Assembly (NCBI GenBank): GCA_046331225.1
Contig: JAXLRF010000002.1
Span: 496,001 to 560,000, forward strand
Length of the DNA: 64,000 nucleotides
Source of the DNA: VFMC01 sp046331225
Lineage (GTDB): Bacteria > Actinomycetota > Acidimicrobiia > Acidimicrobiales > Ilumatobacteraceae
Direction of reading: 5' to 3'
Part shown: positions 32,030 through 39,780 of the stretch, in pieces
Position numbering within the stretch: the first letter of the stretch is position 1
How the letters are laid out: the number at the start of each line of letters is the position of its first letter
Translations under genes and position numbers: made by a program
The notes under the pieces: generated by a model
Databases searched by the model: none
The model's input: only the letters and a program-made list of their open reading frames with translations
What the model was told of the DNA's origin: nothing

Positions 32030-33387
32030 ATCGTGTCCGGCGGCTCGGTGGCGGCGCGCAGCTCGTCCCACCCGAGACCCTTCATCCACTGGGCCCACGC
32101 GTGGTACGTCCACAGCTGGCCGTACTCGCTGGTGAGGCCCTCGATGCGGGCCAGACCGTCCTGCTTCACGACCTTGCCGCGACCCAGGCCCATGTTGAGG
32201 AGCTGCTTCACCCGGCGAGATGCCACGCCGTGGCTCTGCATGGTGCTCTGCGCCCAGTTCTCGCCGTCGTCCTGTTCGAGCAGACCGGCCGGCCCGAACA
32301 CACGGGTCTGCATCGTCACCACGAAGTCACGGAACTCGGGTGGCAGATTGCGGTCGACGAACGAGAACCACCAGATCTCGGTGGAGGTCGGGCTGCGCGG
32401 GATCCGCACCGAGATCTGCGACGTGGTGGTCACCCACGTGGACGGGAAGATGCTCGGGTGCCCGGCCACCATCCGGCCGACCGGGCCGAGGGTCGCCGTG
32501 TTCTCGGGCGTGTCGCGCCACGAGGGATCGCCCGACACGTCAGCGGTCGACCCGGTGGTGGGACCGCCGATCCCGTGGCCGTACTCGCCGATCACGACCA
32601 CCTGGTCGAAGACGGTGCCGGAGATCGCCGCGATCGCCATGTCGAGCTGGTCGCCCTCCTGCATGTCGACACCGCTCTGGTCGATCGCCTCGGCCTCGAC
32701 GGGCCCGTCGAGCCCGAGCACGCCCGGGGTGAACGCCGATGCATGCGACACCTGCGGGTGGTACCAGTCGAAGAGGTTGTCGAGCGCGAACTTCCAGTTG
32801 CAGTCGACGACGAACTTCTGGATGCCGGGCACCACCACCATGTCGCCCTGGCCGGCAAGCAGGTCGAGACCCAGCCGGCCGGTGGCACCGAGGAACTCCT
32901 CGAGTGGTGGCGCCGTGGGGTCGTTGGTACCGAACACGAACCCCCGGTAGCTCGCCACCTGAGCCACCTGCGGCAGACCTCGCTCGCTCTTCACGAGCTC
33001 GTCGCCGTAGAACTGCTTGAACCCGGGCACACCCTTCAGCGAGCCGTCCACGCCGTACGACCACCCGTGATAGGTGCAGAGGAAGCTCCGGGCGTTGCCC
33101 TCCTCGGCGCGACACACGGCGTTGCCGCGGTGTGTGCACGTGTTGAGCATCGCCCGCACCGAGCCGTCCTTCTGGCGGACGACGAGCACGTTGTCGCGGC
33201 CCATCACGGCGCCGAAGAAGTCGCCGGGCTCGGGGATCTGACTCTCGTGACACAAGAACAGCCAGGCCCGGGCGAAGATCCGCTCCATCTCGAGTTCGAA
33301 GATCTCGGCGTCGCTGTGGATGCGGCGGTCGATCTCGCCGCGTTCCAGCGACACGAGGTCCTCGAGCCATCCCTCGGACACGGTCAT
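32026..33387 (-). CDS. aromatic ring-hydroxylating dioxygenase alpha subunit
   Basis: A 453-aa catalytic subunit. Rieske ligands C84, H86 (CTHRG) and C104, H107 (CTYHGW); mononuclear iron ligands H210 and H215 with the bridging D207 (FDWYHPQVSH). It would insert both atoms of O2 into an aromatic ring to give a cis-dihydrodiol. AAGGGGG stands 5 nt before the ATG. No ferredoxin or reductase gene is adjacent, so electron transfer must come from elsewhere. The substrate cannot be predicted from motifs. Confidence 0.88.
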   Translation of the reverse strand: MTVSEGWLEDLVSLERGEIDRRIHSDAEIFELEMERIFARAWLFLCHESQIPEPGDFFGAVMGRDNVLVVRQKDGSVRAMLNTCTHRGNAVCRAEEGNARSFLCTYHGWSYGVDGSLKGVPGFKQFYGDELVKSERGLPQVAQVASYRGFVFGTNDPTAPPLEEFLGATGRLGLDLLAGQGDMVVVPGIQKFVVDCNWKFALDNLFDWYHPQVSHASAFTPGVLGLDGPVEAEAIDQSGVDMQEGDQLDMAIAAISGTVFDQVVVIGEYGHGIGGPTTGSTADVSGDPSWRDTPENTATLGPVGRMVAGHPSIFPSTWVTTTSQISVRIPRSPTSTEIWWFSFVDRNLPPEFRDFVVTMQTRVFGPAGLLEQDDGENWAQSTMQSHGVASRRVKQLLNMGLGRGKVVKQDGLARIEGLTSEYGQLWTYHAWAQWMKGLGWDELRAATEPPDTM

Positions 33388-33447
33388 GCGAACCCCCTTC
33401 GCGGTCCGGTCGGCACCCGTGGGTCGGCGCTCGTTTCCGGAGTGATC

Positions 33448-33458
33448 ACTACAGTAGT
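33448..33458. promoter_or_regulatory. ACTAC-A-GTAGT palindrome and promoter core
   Basis: An 11-bp perfect inverted repeat that also forms a -10 box in both directions (TACAGT on plus, TACTGT on minus). On plus it lies 5 nt before the ATG remnant at 33463; on minus it is about 60 bp upstream of the dioxygenase alpha gene. It looks like an operator-promoter shared by a lost regulator and the dioxygenase operon. Confidence 0.45.
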
Positions 33459-33462
33459 TGGG

Positions 33463-33498
33463 ATGCCGGCACCGCGCAAGGGCGCTCTCGCGACGCCG
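33463..33498 (+). pseudogene. possible 5' remnant of a TetR-family gene
   Basis: The frame from this ATG starts MPAPRKGALAT, a common TetR N-terminus, and is preceded by a leaderless-type -10 box. After about 11 codons the reading becomes Arg/Pro/Ser noise that runs antisense into the PhyH gene. I read it as the head of a deleted regulator. It is short, so chance resemblance is possible. The rest of 33388-33540 shows no gene. Confidence 0.3.
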
Positions 33499-33540
33499 GC
33501 GGCTGCCAGCCGGCCACGGTCGCGACCTCGGCCCCGGCGC

Positions 33541-34404
33541 TCATCGTGCGGTGCGCAGGAGCGCGATGGGATCGGCCATCTGGCCGTCGATCTCGACCCA
33601 ACCCATGCGGGTGACCTCGCTGGCCTGCCAGCCGAGCAGCCGCTGGATGTCCTCGGGGTAGCTGGCGACCACCTCGGAGCTGAGCGCCAGGTACATGTTC
33701 TCCTCCTGGCGGACGTTGGCCGAGTCGAGCGTTGCCGTGAGCCCCGAGCGCCATTCGTCGGTGGTCACGTTGGCACCGCCCCCGTGGAACGTCGATCCCA
33801 CGAACAGCATCGCCGAGCCCGGAGCCATCTCGCACGAGATCGCCTCGGACGGCTCGGGGAGGCGTTCGTCGTCCCACCGGTGACTCCCGGGCACCACGAG
33901 GGTTCCGCCGTTGGCCTGCGTGAAGCGAGACACCGCCAGCATCACCTGCAGACGTGCCTCCCGTCGGTCGGACGGATGATGCCGCCACAACAACGCCCAG
34001 TCGTCGCGGTGCAGCGGCTGCGAACGCTGACCCGGTCCGATCTGGATCAGCTGCGTCACGCCGATGCGGAGACCGGGCCGCATCGGGATCGCCCGCTCGC
34101 CCGTGCCGTACACGACCGGGACGTCGACGAGGTGGCGGGCGCTCTCGAGGAACAGCGGGTGCGTGACCACGTCGACCATCCGCCGGGTCTTCGCGAACAG
34201 CGCGCTCATCCGGCGCGTCGAGCGGCCCGAGAAGCCGTCGGCACCCACCGGCATGAGCTCGCCCTTCGGGAGCAGGTCGCGACGGAGCTCGTCCATCACG
34301 TCGGCGTGCAGATAGTCGGCCACGATCACGCCGCCGTCGCGATCGATCACCTCGAGCACGTGGTCGACGGTCGCGGTACCGGGCAGGGTGGTGAGCGAGG
34401 TCAT
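33541..34404 (-). CDS. PhyH-family Fe(II)/2-oxoglutarate oxygenase (copy 1)
   Basis: A 287-aa phytanoyl-CoA dioxygenase-like protein. The facial triad is H122-x-D124 (LHRDDW) and H197 (FHGGGANVTTDEWRSG), with the Arg in WRSG for 2-oxoglutarate. It shares the HGGGANVTTD block and flanking features with the copy at 38427. Family members hydroxylate or oxidise lipids, amino acids and halogenated or natural-product scaffolds. Its ATG overlaps the stop of the kinase-like gene, so they form a unit. Confidence 0.83.
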   Translation of the reverse strand: MTSLTTLPGTATVDHVLEVIDRDGGVIVADYLHADVMDELRRDLLPKGELMPVGADGFSGRSTRRMSALFAKTRRMVDVVTHPLFLESARHLVDVPVVYGTGERAIPMRPGLRIGVTQLIQIGPGQRSQPLHRDDWALLWRHHPSDRREARLQVMLAVSRFTQANGGTLVVPGSHRWDDERLPEPSEAISCEMAPGSAMLFVGSTFHGGGANVTTDEWRSGLTATLDSANVRQEENMYLALSSEVVASYPEDIQRLLGWQASEVTRMGWVEIDGQMADPIALLRTAR

Positions 34405-35318
34405 TCGAACGTGCTCCTCTCGGGCAGCAGCGCGTCGTAGCGGCGCCTGGTCAGCTGACGCCAGCGACGTTCGAAGCGCTTGGTGCGCAACATGAAGGGG
34501 TAGAACTTCGCGTCGGCGTCGCAGCGCTGCTTCGCGACGGCCGGGTCGATCGCGATGCCGTGGCGGGCCTGTGCGGCATCCGCGAACGGCTGGCACCAGA
34601 CCGACATCCCGCTGCGATGCAGCTGCGTCATCACGTCGGTGAGCACGTACTCGACGTCGGTCGTGTAGTGGATCGCCGCCTTCATCAGCTCCTTGTAGAT
34701 GAGCCGACGGAGCAGCCACGGGAACTCGCGTTGGAAGCCGCTCGTGTCGTAGACGATGTCCTTGCCCTCCATCACGAACGGCGTCGACAGATCGAGCAGC
34801 CAGAGGTCGTCGTCGACCCAGCACCAGTTCGCGAACTGCGGATCGATCGGCTCGCCGTTCCCCACGGAGGCCACGACACGGTCGACGAGCGTGGTGACCA
34901 GCGGGTCATCGGCACTCGGCGTCCGGGTGCGCAGCACGTGGTCGGCGAGGGTGCCGGCGTCGAGCAACGGCTGGCAATGGATCACCACGAACTTGCCGTC
35001 GGAGCGCTCGACCAGCTGCATCGAGTTCGAGACGCAACGGACGCCCAGCGCTTCGAGCCGTTCGATGTTCGCGCGCACCACGTCCGTGTACTGCTCGGCG
35101 GTCGCGCGATCGGGATACGGCGGCATCCGTTTCACCACGCAGGGGCGGTCGCCCGATGTCCACCGGAGCGCGATGGTCAGCTCGCCGGCACCGACGATGT
35201 CGACGAGGTCGCGACGACCCTCGTCGATGGCCCGGCGGATCGCCGCCTCGACGGCGACGCCGTCGGGGACGGGCGGCGTGTGATCGGGCCGGTCGAAGGT
35301 CGGCGCGGGCGCTTCCAT
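34401..35318 (-). CDS. kinase-fold protein of unknown function (DUF6206-like)
   Basis: A 305-aa protein. It has an N-lobe-like GELTIALRW-CVVKRMPPYP with a Lys, a catalytic-loop-like IDPQFANW (D-P-x-x-x-N) and a Mg-site-like LWLLDLSTPF, the order of APH/protein-kinase folds. The C-terminal third is Lys/Arg/Trp-rich. The His of HxD is replaced (IDP), so catalysis is uncertain. A likely role is phosphorylation of an intermediate of this cluster, opposed by the phosphatase next to it; that is inference. Its start lies 52 bp from the phosphatase gene's stop. Confidence 0.6.
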   Translation of the reverse strand: MEAPAPTFDRPDHTPPVPDGVAVEAAIRRAIDEGRRDLVDIVGAGELTIALRWTSGDRPCVVKRMPPYPDRATAEQYTDVVRANIERLEALGVRCVSNSMQLVERSDGKFVVIHCQPLLDAGTLADHVLRTRTPSADDPLVTTLVDRVVASVGNGEPIDPQFANWCWVDDDLWLLDLSTPFVMEGKDIVYDTSGFQREFPWLLRRLIYKELMKAAIHYTTDVEYVLTDVMTQLHRSGMSVWCQPFADAAQARHGIAIDPAVAKQRCDADAKFYPFMLRTKRFERRWRQLTRRRYDALLPERSTFE

Positions 35319-35370
35319 GTGGATCCCCCCAGGATCGTGTGACTGCGCCGACGAGCGGCGCGGGTGTGGT

Positions 35371-35994
35371 TCAGTGCAGCGATCCGGTCGGCAGACCGGT
35401 GCCCCGCAGATGGGATGCCTCGTTGAGCGAGAGGATCGAGCGATGGCCGCTGCGGGCGGCGGCGATCCGCGAGATCGAGGTGTACAACGGCAGGAAGAAG
35501 CCGAGTTCGTCGAAGGGCCGCTCGAGGATCACGCTCGTGTAGCGCATGATCACGCCGCCATGGCACACCACCGCGACGCGCTGGCCCGGGTGGGCGGCGA
35601 CGATCCGCTCGATGCCGTCCATGACCCGTTGGTGGAACACCTCGAACGGTTCGTGCTCGGGCGACCAGTTCGACGCGCTCGATCCCTCGCGCCAGCGAGG
35701 GTCGCCGGCGGCCTTCAGCTCCTCGGCGGGCACGTACGACGAGCCGGCGCGGTCGTTCTCGGCGATGTCGTCCTCGACGACCACGTCGAGCCCGAGGCGG
35801 TCGGCCACGTGCTGCGCCGTCTGCCGCGCCCGCAGCATCGGGCTGCTGTACAGGGCGTCGACGTGTTCGCCGGCGAGGTACTCGGCCAGATGGCGTGCCT
35901 GCGCGTGGCCGCGTTCGTCGAGGTGCGGATCGGCCGTGCCCTCGGTGACCTCCATGCGGACAGGGAGTGCATGTCGGATCAGGATCAGCTCCAC
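35371..35994 (-). CDS. histidine phosphatase-superfamily protein
   Basis: A 207-aa phosphoglycerate-mutase-like phosphatase. The phospho-His motif is LIRHALP (R7-H8), the second His is in VVCHGGVIM near residue 158, and SSPMLRARQTAQ holds the conserved Arg. Cytoplasmic. GAGGAG lies 8 nt before the GTG. Members dephosphorylate sugars, nucleotides or small acids (CobC, SixA, GpmB-type). In this cluster it sits between the kinase-like gene and the SDR. Confidence 0.83.
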   Translation of the reverse strand: MELILIRHALPVRMEVTEGTADPHLDERGHAQARHLAEYLAGEHVDALYSSPMLRARQTAQHVADRLGLDVVVEDDIAENDRAGSSYVPAEELKAAGDPRWREGSSASNWSPEHEPFEVFHQRVMDGIERIVAAHPGQRVAVVCHGGVIMRYTSVILERPFDELGFFLPLYTSISRIAAARSGHRSILSLNEASHLRGTGLPTGSLH

Positions 35995-36016
35995 GCCTGC
36001 GACTCCTCGATCGAGT

Positions 36017-36784
36017 TCATCGGGCGGTCTCGCCTCCGTCGACCACGTGGATCGAGCCGGTGACGAAACTCGCGTGGTCCGACGTGAGCCACATGGCAGC
36101 TGCCGCCAGCTCGTGCGCACCGGCGATCCGCTCCTGCGGGGAGTCCATCTTGAAGATGTCGTAGCCGGCCTCGACCGAGCCGCCCACGCGGACCGCCGCC
36201 TGACGCAACATGTCGGTGTCGACCCCGCCGGGGCACAGGCAGTTCACCCGGATCGTCGGCGCCAGCTCGACGGCCATCGCCCGGGTCATGTTCACGACGC
36301 CCCCCTTGGCCGTCGCGTACACCGAGCCGTACGCCGACCCGACCAGGCCGTAGACCGAGGCGACGTTGAGCACGTTGCCGCCGCTCTCGCGCAACGCGGG
36401 CACGGCGGCGCTGGTGCAGAAGAACGTGCCGGTCAAGTTGGTGCCGATGATCGCGTTCCACGTGTCGGGCGTGATCCGCTCGACCTTGCCGGGCTTGCTG
36501 ATGCCGGCGTTGTTGACGAGCACGTCGAGCCCGCCCATTCGCTCGATCGACTGCTCGATCAGCGTGCGACACGCCTCGGGGTCGGCCACCGACGCAGCGA
36601 TGCCGATGACGCCGGGGGCGGCGTCGACGAGTGCGGCCGCGACCGATTCGTCGCTCGAACCGTTCATCACCACGGTGGCCCCGGCGGCGGCGTACGCGTC
36701 GACGATCGCGCGCCCGATCCCGCGCGTCCCACCGGTGACCAGCACGCGCTTGCCGGTGAAGTCGAGTGTGATCGGGCCGCTCAC
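36017..36784 (-). CDS. SDR-family oxidoreductase (PhyH cluster)
   Basis: A 255-aa classical SDR: VTGGTRGIG near 17-25, NNAG at about 92, Ser in NVASVYG and YATAK for Tyr/Lys. NGSS after beta-2 suits NADP(H). FabG-like in length. The GTG overlaps the stop of the aminotransferase gene (GTGA), so the keto/hydroxy step is likely coupled to transamination. Confidence 0.84.
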   Translation of the reverse strand: MSGPITLDFTGKRVLVTGGTRGIGRAIVDAYAAAGATVVMNGSSDESVAAALVDAAPGVIGIAASVADPEACRTLIEQSIERMGGLDVLVNNAGISKPGKVERITPDTWNAIIGTNLTGTFFCTSAAVPALRESGGNVLNVASVYGLVGSAYGSVYATAKGGVVNMTRAMAVELAPTIRVNCLCPGGVDTDMLRQAAVRVGGSVEAGYDIFKMDSPQERIAGAHELAAAAMWLTSDHASFVTGSIHVVDGGETAR

Positions 36785-37701
36785 GAGGCGGACCCGTAGT
36801 CGATCGGCGTCGCCCAGCGCGGGTCGTCGTGCGCGTCCCAGTAGGCCTGGCGCAGCAGCGTGGTCTGCGGGCCGGGCGTGCCGTCGCCGAGCACACGTCC
36901 GTCGATGCCGACCACGGGCATCACGCCACCGGCGGTCGACGTGAGGAACGCCTCGTCGGCACGGTGCATGTCGTCGATGGTGAGCACACCGAGTCGGGCC
37001 GGCACGCCGCGGTCGGCGGCGACGTCGAGCACCGCCCGGCGGCTCACGCCTTCGAGCACACCGCGGTCGGGCGTGATCCACTCGCCGTCGACCAGCGCGA
37101 ACACGTTGAACCCGGGCCCCTCGGTGATGCGGCCCTCGGCGTCGGGGAGCACCACCTGCACGTTCGTCCGGTCGATCACCTCGAGCTGGCCGCGAACGAA
37201 GTCGCCCCAGTGGAAGTTCTTGACGGTCGGGTCGACGCTCTCGGGCGGGATGCGGCGGGCCTGTCGGGCGATCACCAGGTCGGTGCCGACGGCCTGCTGG
37301 GCCTCGGGGACGATCCACTGGTACGGCACGGCATAGGCGTAGAAGCGGTTCTTGTGGTCGGTCAGCGCGCGGCTGCCCGAGGTGGTGACGCCACGCGTGC
37401 AGATCATGTCGACGTAGGCCTCGGTGAGGCCGCTGCGCGTGACGCACCCGGTGAGCACCTCGCGCAGGCCGGCGCGGTCGAAGGGCAACGTGAGGTGCTG
37501 TCGTTCGATGCTCCGCAGGAAGCGGTCGAGGTGGTCCTCGATCCGGAAGAACTTGCCGTGCCACACGCCGACCACGTCGTAGGTGACGTCCGATCGCGTG
37601 AAGCCGGCGTCGAAGATGCTCACCTTCGCGTCGCGCACCGGCACGTACTGGCCGTTGATCCAGGCACATCCGTCGCGGAACGTGTCGATGGCATCGGTCA
37701 T
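36781..37701 (-). CDS. class IV (branched-chain/D-amino-acid type) aminotransferase
   Basis: A 306-aa PLP enzyme of fold type IV. The Schiff-base Lys is K161 in VKNFHWGDF, and EGPGFNVF carries the PLP-phosphate region (family EgxxxNvF). The N-terminus VSIFDAGFTRSDVTYDVVGVW is typical of BCAT/DAAT/4-amino-4-deoxychorismate-lyase relatives, and the R-transaminases. An Arg at RRIPPESVDP in the O-loop zone suggests an acidic or omega-amino substrate. It begins the operon with the SDR. Confidence 0.86.
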   Translation of the reverse strand: MTDAIDTFRDGCAWINGQYVPVRDAKVSIFDAGFTRSDVTYDVVGVWHGKFFRIEDHLDRFLRSIERQHLTLPFDRAGLREVLTGCVTRSGLTEAYVDMICTRGVTTSGSRALTDHKNRFYAYAVPYQWIVPEAQQAVGTDLVIARQARRIPPESVDPTVKNFHWGDFVRGQLEVIDRTNVQVVLPDAEGRITEGPGFNVFALVDGEWITPDRGVLEGVSRRAVLDVAADRGVPARLGVLTIDDMHRADEAFLTSTAGGVMPVVGIDGRVLGDGTPGPQTTLLRQAYWDAHDDPRWATPIDYGSAS

Positions 37702-37727
37702 GGTCGATTCCCCCTTGTCGGAACGAG

Positions 37728-37740
37728 ATCATACAAATGT
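37728..37740 (-). promoter_or_regulatory. ACANNNGTATGAT element at the aminotransferase promoter
   Basis: On the minus strand this reads ACATTTGTATGAT and contains a near-consensus -10, TATGAT, about 27 bp before the aminotransferase ATG. The same element (ACANNNGTATGAT) recurs at 38385-38397 before the second PhyH gene, with the TetR gene between. It is a strong operator candidate. Confidence 0.6.
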
Positions 37741-37774
37741 ACAAGACGTTCGTACAGTGCCCGGACCACGTCGC

Positions 37775-37780
37775 TACGAT
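37775..37780 (+). promoter_or_regulatory. -10 box (TACGAT) of the TetR gene
   Basis: TACGAT lies 6 nt before the ATG at 37787. An imperfect TGTAC-N9-GTACA repeat lies just upstream at about 37738-37756 and could be an autoregulatory site. Confidence 0.45.
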
Positions 37781-37786
37781 CGACAC

Positions 37787-38371
37787 ATGAGTCATCGTGA
37801 GCGCCTGCTCGCCGCCGCCCGACGCTGCCTGGTCACCCGTGGGTACGCCCGAACCACGGCACGCGACCTGGTCGCCGAGTCCGACACCAACCTCGCCTCC
37901 ATCGGCTACCACTTCGGGTCGAAGGACGAGTTGCTCACCCAGGCACTCGTGCTCACCCAGGCCGAGTACGTCGAGAAGGTGATGGCCGTCGTCGCCCAGG
38001 CGGCGGGCGGGCCCCACCGGCGCGAGCAGCGGCGTGACGCGTGGGTCGAGATGGTGGCGAAGTTCGGCGACGAGCGCCCCCTCAGCATCGCCTTCTTCGA
38101 GGCGCTCGTCGAGGCGCAACGCACACCCGAGCTGAGAGCGGCCCTGGCCGAGTCGTACCGAGCGATGCGCGAACGGATCGCCGAGTCGCTCGGCAGCAGC
38201 TTCTCGTCCGACGAAGAACGCGACGCCGCCGCGGCGTACGTCATCGCCGTGTCGGACGGTCTGATCATCCAGCACCTGCTCGACCCCGACGCCACGCCGT
38301 CGGGCGACACGGTGTTCGACGCCGCCGAGCGCTACCACGCTCCGGCTCGATCGCGGACACCACGCACGTAG
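37787..38371 (+). CDS. TetR-family regulator of the PhyH/aminotransferase cluster
   Basis: A 194-aa regulator. The HTH is RERLLAAARRCLVTRGYARTTARDLVAESDTNLASIGYHFGSKDELLTQAL, followed by a helical ligand domain. It is divergent from the aminotransferase operon and just upstream of the second PhyH gene. Both flanks carry the same ACANNNGTATGAT element over a -10 box, so it probably represses both and responds to a substrate or product of the cluster. Confidence 0.87.
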   Translation: MSHRERLLAAARRCLVTRGYARTTARDLVAESDTNLASIGYHFGSKDELLTQALVLTQAEYVEKVMAVVAQAAGGPHRREQRRDAWVEMVAKFGDERPLSIAFFEALVEAQRTPELRAALAESYRAMRERIAESLGSSFSSDEERDAAAAYVIAVSDGLIIQHLLDPDATPSGDTVFDAAERYHAPARSRTPRT

Positions 38372-38384
38372 ACGCGCGTCATAG

Positions 38385-38397
38385 ACAAACGTATGAT
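38385..38397 (+). promoter_or_regulatory. ACANNNGTATGAT element at the second PhyH promoter
   Basis: ACAAACGTATGAT contains the -10 box TATGAT and is embedded in TCATA-N8-TATGA, an inverted repeat. It begins 14 bp after the TetR stop and lies 29 bp before the PhyH ATG. Confidence 0.6.
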
Positions 38398-38426
38398 ACC
38401 TCTGGGCCACGTCGAGGAGGGACACC

Positions 38427-39305
38427 ATGAGCACGCTGGAAGTCGGCGCATCGTTGGAGCGGGTGACACGTGGCGCCACCGTGGACGAGTTGTGCGAACT
38501 GCTCGATCGCGACGGTGCCGTGGTCATCGAGCAGATGTGGTCGAGCGACGTCATCGCCGCCCTCAACGCCGAGGTCGACGTGCTCGCGGCGCAGACCGCA
38601 CCCGGGTCGAAGTACGGCGAGATCGAGGGCGGCCACCACGGTTCGAACACCCGTCGCATCAACCACCTCGTCGCCACGTCGCCGACCTTCCGCGAGCAGA
38701 TGATCACCGACCCGCTCGTGCACGCCGTCGCCCGCGCTCGGCTCACCACCTTCACCGATTCGTTCTGGCTCAGCGCGGCGCAGGTGATCGAGATCGGGCC
38801 GGGGAACGCGATGCAACCGCTGCACCGAGACATGGAGACCGTGCCCGCGTTCCGCGCGTACGGCCCCGACGGCCCCGAGGTGATGGTGAACTTCCTCTCG
38901 GCGCTCAACGACTTCACGCCCGAGAACGGCGCCACCCGCATCATCCCGCGCAGCAACCGGTGGCCCGACTACGAGCGGGTCGACCGGCGCGACCGCGAGG
39001 GGCGCACGATCCCGGCCGATCTGCGGGCCGGCGACGCGGTGCTGATGAGCGGCAAGATCATCCACGGCGGCGGCGCGAACGTCACCACCGACCAGTACCG
39101 CCGCGGGCTCGCGATGAGCTTCTGCCCCGGGTTCATCGTGCCCGAGGAGGCGCACCCGCTCCTCGTGCCGATGGACGTCGTGCGCACCCTCCCGCCGCAC
39201 GTGCAGCAGATCCTCGGATTCCGCTCGTTCCACGCACGCGAGGCAGGTGGCGGGAGCCTGTGGCAGGACGGCTACGACGAACTCGCCGACCGCCTCGGCC
39301 TCTGA
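38427..39305 (+). CDS. PhyH-family Fe(II)/2-oxoglutarate oxygenase (copy 2)
   Basis: A 292-aa PhyH protein. Triad H133-x-D135 (LHRDME) and H213 (IHGGGANVTTDQYRRG), Arg in YRRG for 2-oxoglutarate. GAGGAGG stands 6-7 nt before the ATG. It is paralogous to the copy at 33541 with a shared HGGGANVTTD block but differs much elsewhere, so the two probably act on different intermediates of one route. Confidence 0.84.
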   Translation: MSTLEVGASLERVTRGATVDELCELLDRDGAVVIEQMWSSDVIAALNAEVDVLAAQTAPGSKYGEIEGGHHGSNTRRINHLVATSPTFREQMITDPLVHAVARARLTTFTDSFWLSAAQVIEIGPGNAMQPLHRDMETVPAFRAYGPDGPEVMVNFLSALNDFTPENGATRIIPRSNRWPDYERVDRRDREGRTIPADLRAGDAVLMSGKIIHGGGANVTTDQYRRGLAMSFCPGFIVPEEAHPLLVPMDVVRTLPPHVQQILGFRSFHAREAGGGSLWQDGYDELADRLGL

Positions 39306-39351
39306 CGGCCCGGCGCGCCGACCCCGGCCCGCCGAACGCGAGACTGAGCGC

Positions 39352-39568
39352 ATGGACGACGCTCACGGTCACCGGGTGACCTTCGACGCCGAGGTGTGGA
39401 TCCATCACGGCGGTTCATGGCACTTCGTGGACGTTCCCGACGACGATGTCGATCTTCCCCGACAGCAAGCGTCGGACCTACGTGTTGCCGATCAAGAAGC
39501 CGATCCGTGTGGCCGAGGGGTTCGATGCAGGCGACACCGTCACCGTCGAGCTCACCGTGGTCGGGTGA
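39352..39568 (+). pseudogene. broken DUF1905 gene (internal deletion and frameshift)
   Basis: The first frame from ATG 39352 gives VTFDAEVWIHHGGSWHFVDVP, the N-terminal half of DUF1905. The C-terminal half (SIFPDSKRRTYVLPIKKPIR, then GDTVTVELTVV) follows in another frame from about 39446 to the TGA at 39568. The roughly 30-residue middle of the family is missing, so a deletion of a non-multiple of three joined the two ends. The 212 bp after it (39569-39780) show no gene. Confidence 0.65.
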
Positions 39569-39780
39569 GCAGCGGGGGTCGACGAGACGCGGCCCGCTAC
39601 GCCACCGTCTACCCCACCGGCACAAACGGCCTGATGCCTTGCACAACAACGCGCGACGAGCCGGCGGTAGGTGGCACGGCGGACGATCACGGACGACGGA
39701 GGACACTCCCAAGCCACCGAATCGAACGTCGATCGGCGACGAACGCCCTGCTCAGAGCATCCGAAGTGAACCGTGAGCTG

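Noticed and set aside
39569..39780. Possible gene or mobile-element end in the spacer before the acyl-CoA ligase
   Set aside because: No ORF with protein-like composition, no terminal inverted repeat and no target duplication could be seen.
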